This document shows positions 53,345 to 56,222 of a stretch of 56,222 nucleotides of DNA, piece after piece. The notes below the pieces were generated by a model that was given only the letters and a program-made list of their open reading frames with translations, had not been told where the DNA came from and made no database searches. Location of the stretch: the NCBI GenBank assembly GCA_028287895.1, contig JAQBOV010000086.1, positions 1-56,222 of the forward strand. Direction: 5' to 3'. Both the position numbers and the translations under genes were made by a program. This stretch comes from Mucilaginibacter sp. GTDB taxonomy: Bacteria > Bacteroidota > Bacteroidia > Sphingobacteriales > Sphingobacteriaceae. Within the stretch, counting starts at the first letter, position 1. Each line of letters opens with the position of its first letter.

Positions 53345-56222
53345 ATGAAAAAAAGCATTTTATTAATTCTTATTTACTGCGCTTTACGACCGGCAGCCAA
53401 TAGCCAACCCAGTATTGGCTTACCCGCTATTAAAAATTATACGCATGCCGACTATAATGCAAGCATTGAGATATGGGATGTTAACCAGGATAAAAGCGGC
53501 ATCCTTTATTTTGCCAATAACGACGGACTGTTAACTTTTGACGGGAGTTACTGGAAAATTTACGCCCTGCCTAATAAAGCAGCCGTTAAATCATTGGCAA
53601 TCGATCCATCGGGAAAAATCTTCGTTGGCGGGCAGGACGAAATCGGGTATTTCTTCCCGGACAAGACCGGTATATTAAAATTCCATTCATTAAAACACCT
53701 CATGCCGCTAAAAGCAAGGCAATTTGCAGATATATGGAATGTCGTTCTGTTTAACAATGAGGTGTTCTTCCGCACCTTTGAATGTCTGTTTGAATACCGG
53801 AAAAATGAGATAAAAACATTTGACGCATACGGGGGATGGCGCTTGTTAACCAGGACAGGCGCTCAATTGTATGCTGAGGATAAAGACGAAGGCCTGATGG
53901 TTTTTAAAGGCGGGCAATGGCAGCCTTGCTGTGGTGGCAAACAACAAACCGCAGACCTGCACATAACGGGTATTATGGATTATAAAAACGACACCCTGCT
54001 TGTTACTACCCTAAAGAAAGGCTTATTTTTTCTTAAGGGATCAGCCCTGATAAAAAAACCGACTGCAGTTGATGCTATTTTATATAATGATATGATCAGC
54101 TGCACAAAAAAAATTGGCGAGGACCGGTATGCTATTGGTACCTCTGCAAATGGCTTGCTTTTATTAAATGGCAAGGGAAAGCTGATCGAACAGTTCTCAA
54201 ATAATGATGGGTTGCAGAATAACAATGTACATGCAATACTGAGTGATGGCGATAAAAATTTATGGATCGGCCTGGAAAACGGACTGGGCTTTATCAACTA
54301 TAATACCTCGATAAAACATATTTATCCTTGTAAAGATAACCAGGTAAAGGGCAATGCGGTAAGCATATTCAATAACAAATTATACTTGGGGACTTCAAAT
54401 GGTTTATACAGTGTTCCGCTCGATCCCCGGCAAAAAGATATAAGTACCAATAAGGGGGTATTTACCGATGTTAAAAATACCAAAGGGCAGGTTTTGAGCT
54501 TAAGCGAAATAAACGGCCAGCTTTTAATAGGGCACCAGGACGGCGCAATGGTAGTGCATGGTAACCAGTTAAAATCTTTAACCACCGGCCAAGGGGTATG
54601 GATAATAAAAACCATACCACCGTCCGGGGATATTATTGCCGGAACTTATACCGGGTTGCAGCTTCTGAGGTATGAGCGGGGCGATTTTAAAAACGACGGG
54701 ATGATCGATGGGATATATGAATCCCTTGGGAACCTGGCAAGGGATAATAATAATTTTATTTGGGCGACGCACCCTTACCGGGGGGTATATAAAATGCGAC
54801 TATCAGCGGATAGAAAAAAAATCACCAGCTGCAGTCAATACACCGAAAAAAGTGGGCTGCCGTCCATATTAAACAATCATGTTTACTTCATCAAAGATAA
54901 ACTTACCGTTGCTACCGAAAAAGGGGTATACGAGTACGATGCCGCCAAAAATAAATTTGATCCATCAGCCTTTTATAAACCAATCTTCGCAAACGCGGCT
55001 ATTGAATATTTAACGGAAGATGCTCTGGGTAATATCTGGTTTATCAGTGACCAGCGCGTTGGCGTGATCGACTTTGGCAAACCAACAGCCCGTGCCCCGT
55101 TCAGCGTTATCTATTTTCCTGAACTGGCCGGCCAAACGGTAAAGGGAGCTGAATATATTTATCCATATAATATGGAAAACATATTTATAGGTTCAAATAA
55201 TGGTGTGTTTCATTTAAACTATCGCCAATATGTTCAGGCAGCAAATAAGCAGAATGTACTATTATCATCAGTAAAAGCCATTGCAGAAAAGGACAGCCTG
55301 ATCTATGGCGGCTTTTTTATGAAAAATAATCATCTGTCACCCGAGCAGGATATCGGACAGATCATTACACTGGCCAACCATTGGAACTCGTTTCATTTTG
55401 AATATTCTTCGGCTTCGTATGCCGAAAAAAGCAACGAAGAGTTTTCCCATAAACTCATCGGCTTTGATCACACCTGGTCAAAATGGTCAGTAAAAACAGA
55501 AAAGGATTACACAAACTTACCTTATGGCTGGTACACCTTTTCAGTAAAGGCCCGCAACAACCTGGGCCATGCTTCTGCACCCGTTAATTATACTTTTATA
55601 GTGAAGCCTGCTTGGTATCAAAGCGTTCTGGCTTATTTACTTTATTTATCACTAGCCTGCTTTGTGATTTTTTATGCTTCAAAGATGCAGCAAAAAAGGT
55701 TAGCGCTTCAGCAAAAAAAGCATGAGCAAGAACAGGAAAGACTAAACTATTTACACGGCCTGGAGCTTGACCGGAACGAGAAAGAGATCATATCATTAAG
55801 AAATGAGAACCTTGAATCTGAATTGAATTATAAAAACAAGGAACTGGCTACCATGACGATGCATTTGGTTGACCGTGGCCGCCTGCTGTTAAATATTAAA
55901 GAGGAACTGAATAGCCAGATAAGGAAATTAAACACTCCTGACCTGACTTACCAGTTCAGGAGTGTTTTTAAGCTATTAAGCGATACCGAAAAAAACGATG
56001 ATGACTGGAAGAACTTCTCCGTATACTTTGACCAGGTGCATAATAACTTCCTGTCCACCATGAAGGCCAGGTTTCCCTGCCTCAGCTCTACAGATCTGAA
56101 ACTCTGCGCCTATCTCCGGCTTAACTTAAGCTCCAAGGAAATTGCCCAATTATTGAACATCTCGCTTAAGGGTGTCGAGATCAGCAGGTACCGCGTCAGA
56201 AAAAAACTGCAGCTATCTACGG
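53345..56222 (+). CDS. Propeller-Y_Y_Y-LuxR membrane one-component regulator (partial)
   Basis: The ATG at 53345 begins a frame open for 959 codons to the window edge. A signal peptide (about 1-20) precedes a periplasmic two-component-regulator propeller, with blades such as DVNQDKSGILYFANNDGLLTFDG, HAILSDGDKNLWIGLENGLGFIN and LTEDALGNIWFISDQRVGVID (to about 650). A Y_Y_Y domain (about 682-752, FSHKLIGFDHTWSKWS and YTNLPYGWYTFSVKARN) follows. Next come one transmembrane helix (about 755-780), a coiled coil and a LuxR-type helix-turn-helix (LSSTDLKLCAYLRLNLSSKEIAQLLNISLKGVE). There is no kinase or receiver domain. It likely senses an oligosaccharide in the periplasm and acts directly on DNA for the adjacent SusC/D, GH9 and ThuA genes. 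The last few residues lie outside. Confidence 0.9.
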   Translation, partial: MKKSILLILIYCALRPAANSQPSIGLPAIKNYTHADYNASIEIWDVNQDKSGILYFANNDGLLTFDGSYWKIYALPNKAAVKSLAIDPSGKIFVGGQDEIGYFFPDKTGILKFHSLKHLMPLKARQFADIWNVVLFNNEVFFRTFECLFEYRKNEIKTFDAYGGWRLLTRTGAQLYAEDKDEGLMVFKGGQWQPCCGGKQQTADLHITGIMDYKNDTLLVTTLKKGLFFLKGSALIKKPTAVDAILYNDMISCTKKIGEDRYAIGTSANGLLLLNGKGKLIEQFSNNDGLQNNNVHAILSDGDKNLWIGLENGLGFINYNTSIKHIYPCKDNQVKGNAVSIFNNKLYLGTSNGLYSVPLDPRQKDISTNKGVFTDVKNTKGQVLSLSEINGQLLIGHQDGAMVVHGNQLKSLTTGQGVWIIKTIPPSGDIIAGTYTGLQLLRYERGDFKNDGMIDGIYESLGNLARDNNNFIWATHPYRGVYKMRLSADRKKITSCSQYTEKSGLPSILNNHVYFIKDKLTVATEKGVYEYDAAKNKFDPSAFYKPIFANAAIEYLTEDALGNIWFISDQRVGVIDFGKPTARAPFSVIYFPELAGQTVKGAEYIYPYNMENIFIGSNNGVFHLNYRQYVQAANKQNVLLSSVKAIAEKDSLIYGGFFMKNNHLSPEQDIGQIITLANHWNSFHFEYSSASYAEKSNEEFSHKLIGFDHTWSKWSVKTEKDYTNLPYGWYTFSVKARNNLGHASAPVNYTFIVKPAWYQSVLAYLLYLSLACFVIFYASKMQQKRLALQQKKHEQEQERLNYLHGLELDRNEKEIISLRNENLESELNYKNKELATMTMHLVDRGRLLLNIKEELNSQIRKLNTPDLTYQFRSVFKLLSDTEKNDDDWKNFSVYFDQVHNNFLSTMKARFPCLSSTDLKLCAYLRLNLSSKEIAQLLNISLKGVEISRYRVRKKLQLST

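Noticed and set aside
1..56222. Search for tRNA, rRNA, CRISPR arrays, riboswitches and complete transposases
   Set aside because: No cloverleaf with a TTCGA-type arm in proper context, no ribosomal signature, no regularly spaced repeats, no known riboswitch core and no full transposase frame were seen by eye.

Overview
The window looks like a chromosomal segment of a free-living, polysaccharide-degrading Bacteroidota, most likely of the Sphingobacteriaceae (Mucilaginibacter/Pedobacter type). Two SusC/SusD outer-membrane pairs, many secreted glycoside hydrolases, a Y_Y_Y-type sensor/regulator, AT-rich intergenic DNA and weak Shine-Dalgarno signals support this. The genus is an inference from gene content only. 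No rRNA, tRNA or CRISPR array was recognised.

Layout. (1) 1-3.1 kb: a probable end of an IS21-like element, a wrecked zeta-toxin-like gene with its small intact partner, an AT-rich repeat tract, a TlpA-type thioredoxin and a small unknown ORF. (2) 3.1-12.4 kb: a carbohydrate cluster without SusC/D, all on the minus strand. It holds a LacI-type regulator, a FucP-type permease, a GH92 alpha-mannosidase, an SGNH esterase, a broken glycosidase-like gene, a GH78 alpha-L-rhamnosidase and a C-terminally shortened NmrA-like protein. Palindromes of the form TGYTAAAT-NN-ATTTARCA lie beside lacI and the SGNH gene, with a weaker relative beside GH78. They suggest a local LacI regulon. (3) 12.6-22.6 kb: a visibly GC-richer stress-type island with DUF892, DUF4142, a DUF6496-SDR fusion, Zn-alcohol dehydrogenase, FAD/Rieske oxidoreductase, DUF2252, a 737-aa unknown protein, low-affinity iron permease, pyrophosphatase and Mn-catalase genes. 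About half of these are frameshifted or truncated, so the island appears acquired and decaying.

(4) 22.7-39.1 kb: a polysaccharide utilisation locus read leftwards from SusC: SusC, SusD, a GH42/GH164-like glycosidase, a GH2, a cupin phosphoglucose isomerase, a ROK sugar kinase, a two-domain ManA-like isomerase, a second cupin GPI and an MFS sugar porter. A GntR/UTRA regulator is divergent. The gene set suggests outer-membrane uptake, periplasmic hydrolysis (beta-mannoside or beta-galactoside-like), inner-membrane import, phosphorylation and isomerisation to fructose-6-phosphate. Three isomerases in one operon is unusual. (5) 39.1-42.4 kb: a scar-like stretch with a second copy of the AT-rich repeat, a frameshifted MutS-related fragment, other coding remnants and a MEDS-domain histidine kinase whose ATP-binding motifs look degenerate. 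(6) 43.0-56.2 kb: a PAS histidine kinase, a GH9 endoglucanase-like enzyme, a convergent SusC/SusD pair, a ThuA-domain protein, and a large periplasmic-propeller/Y_Y_Y/LuxR regulator that runs off the right edge. A 17-bp tandem-half-site motif (GTAG-N-G repeated every 11 bp) occurs upstream of GH9 and twice in the SusC/ThuA intergenic region. It is a candidate binding site for this neighbouring regulator.
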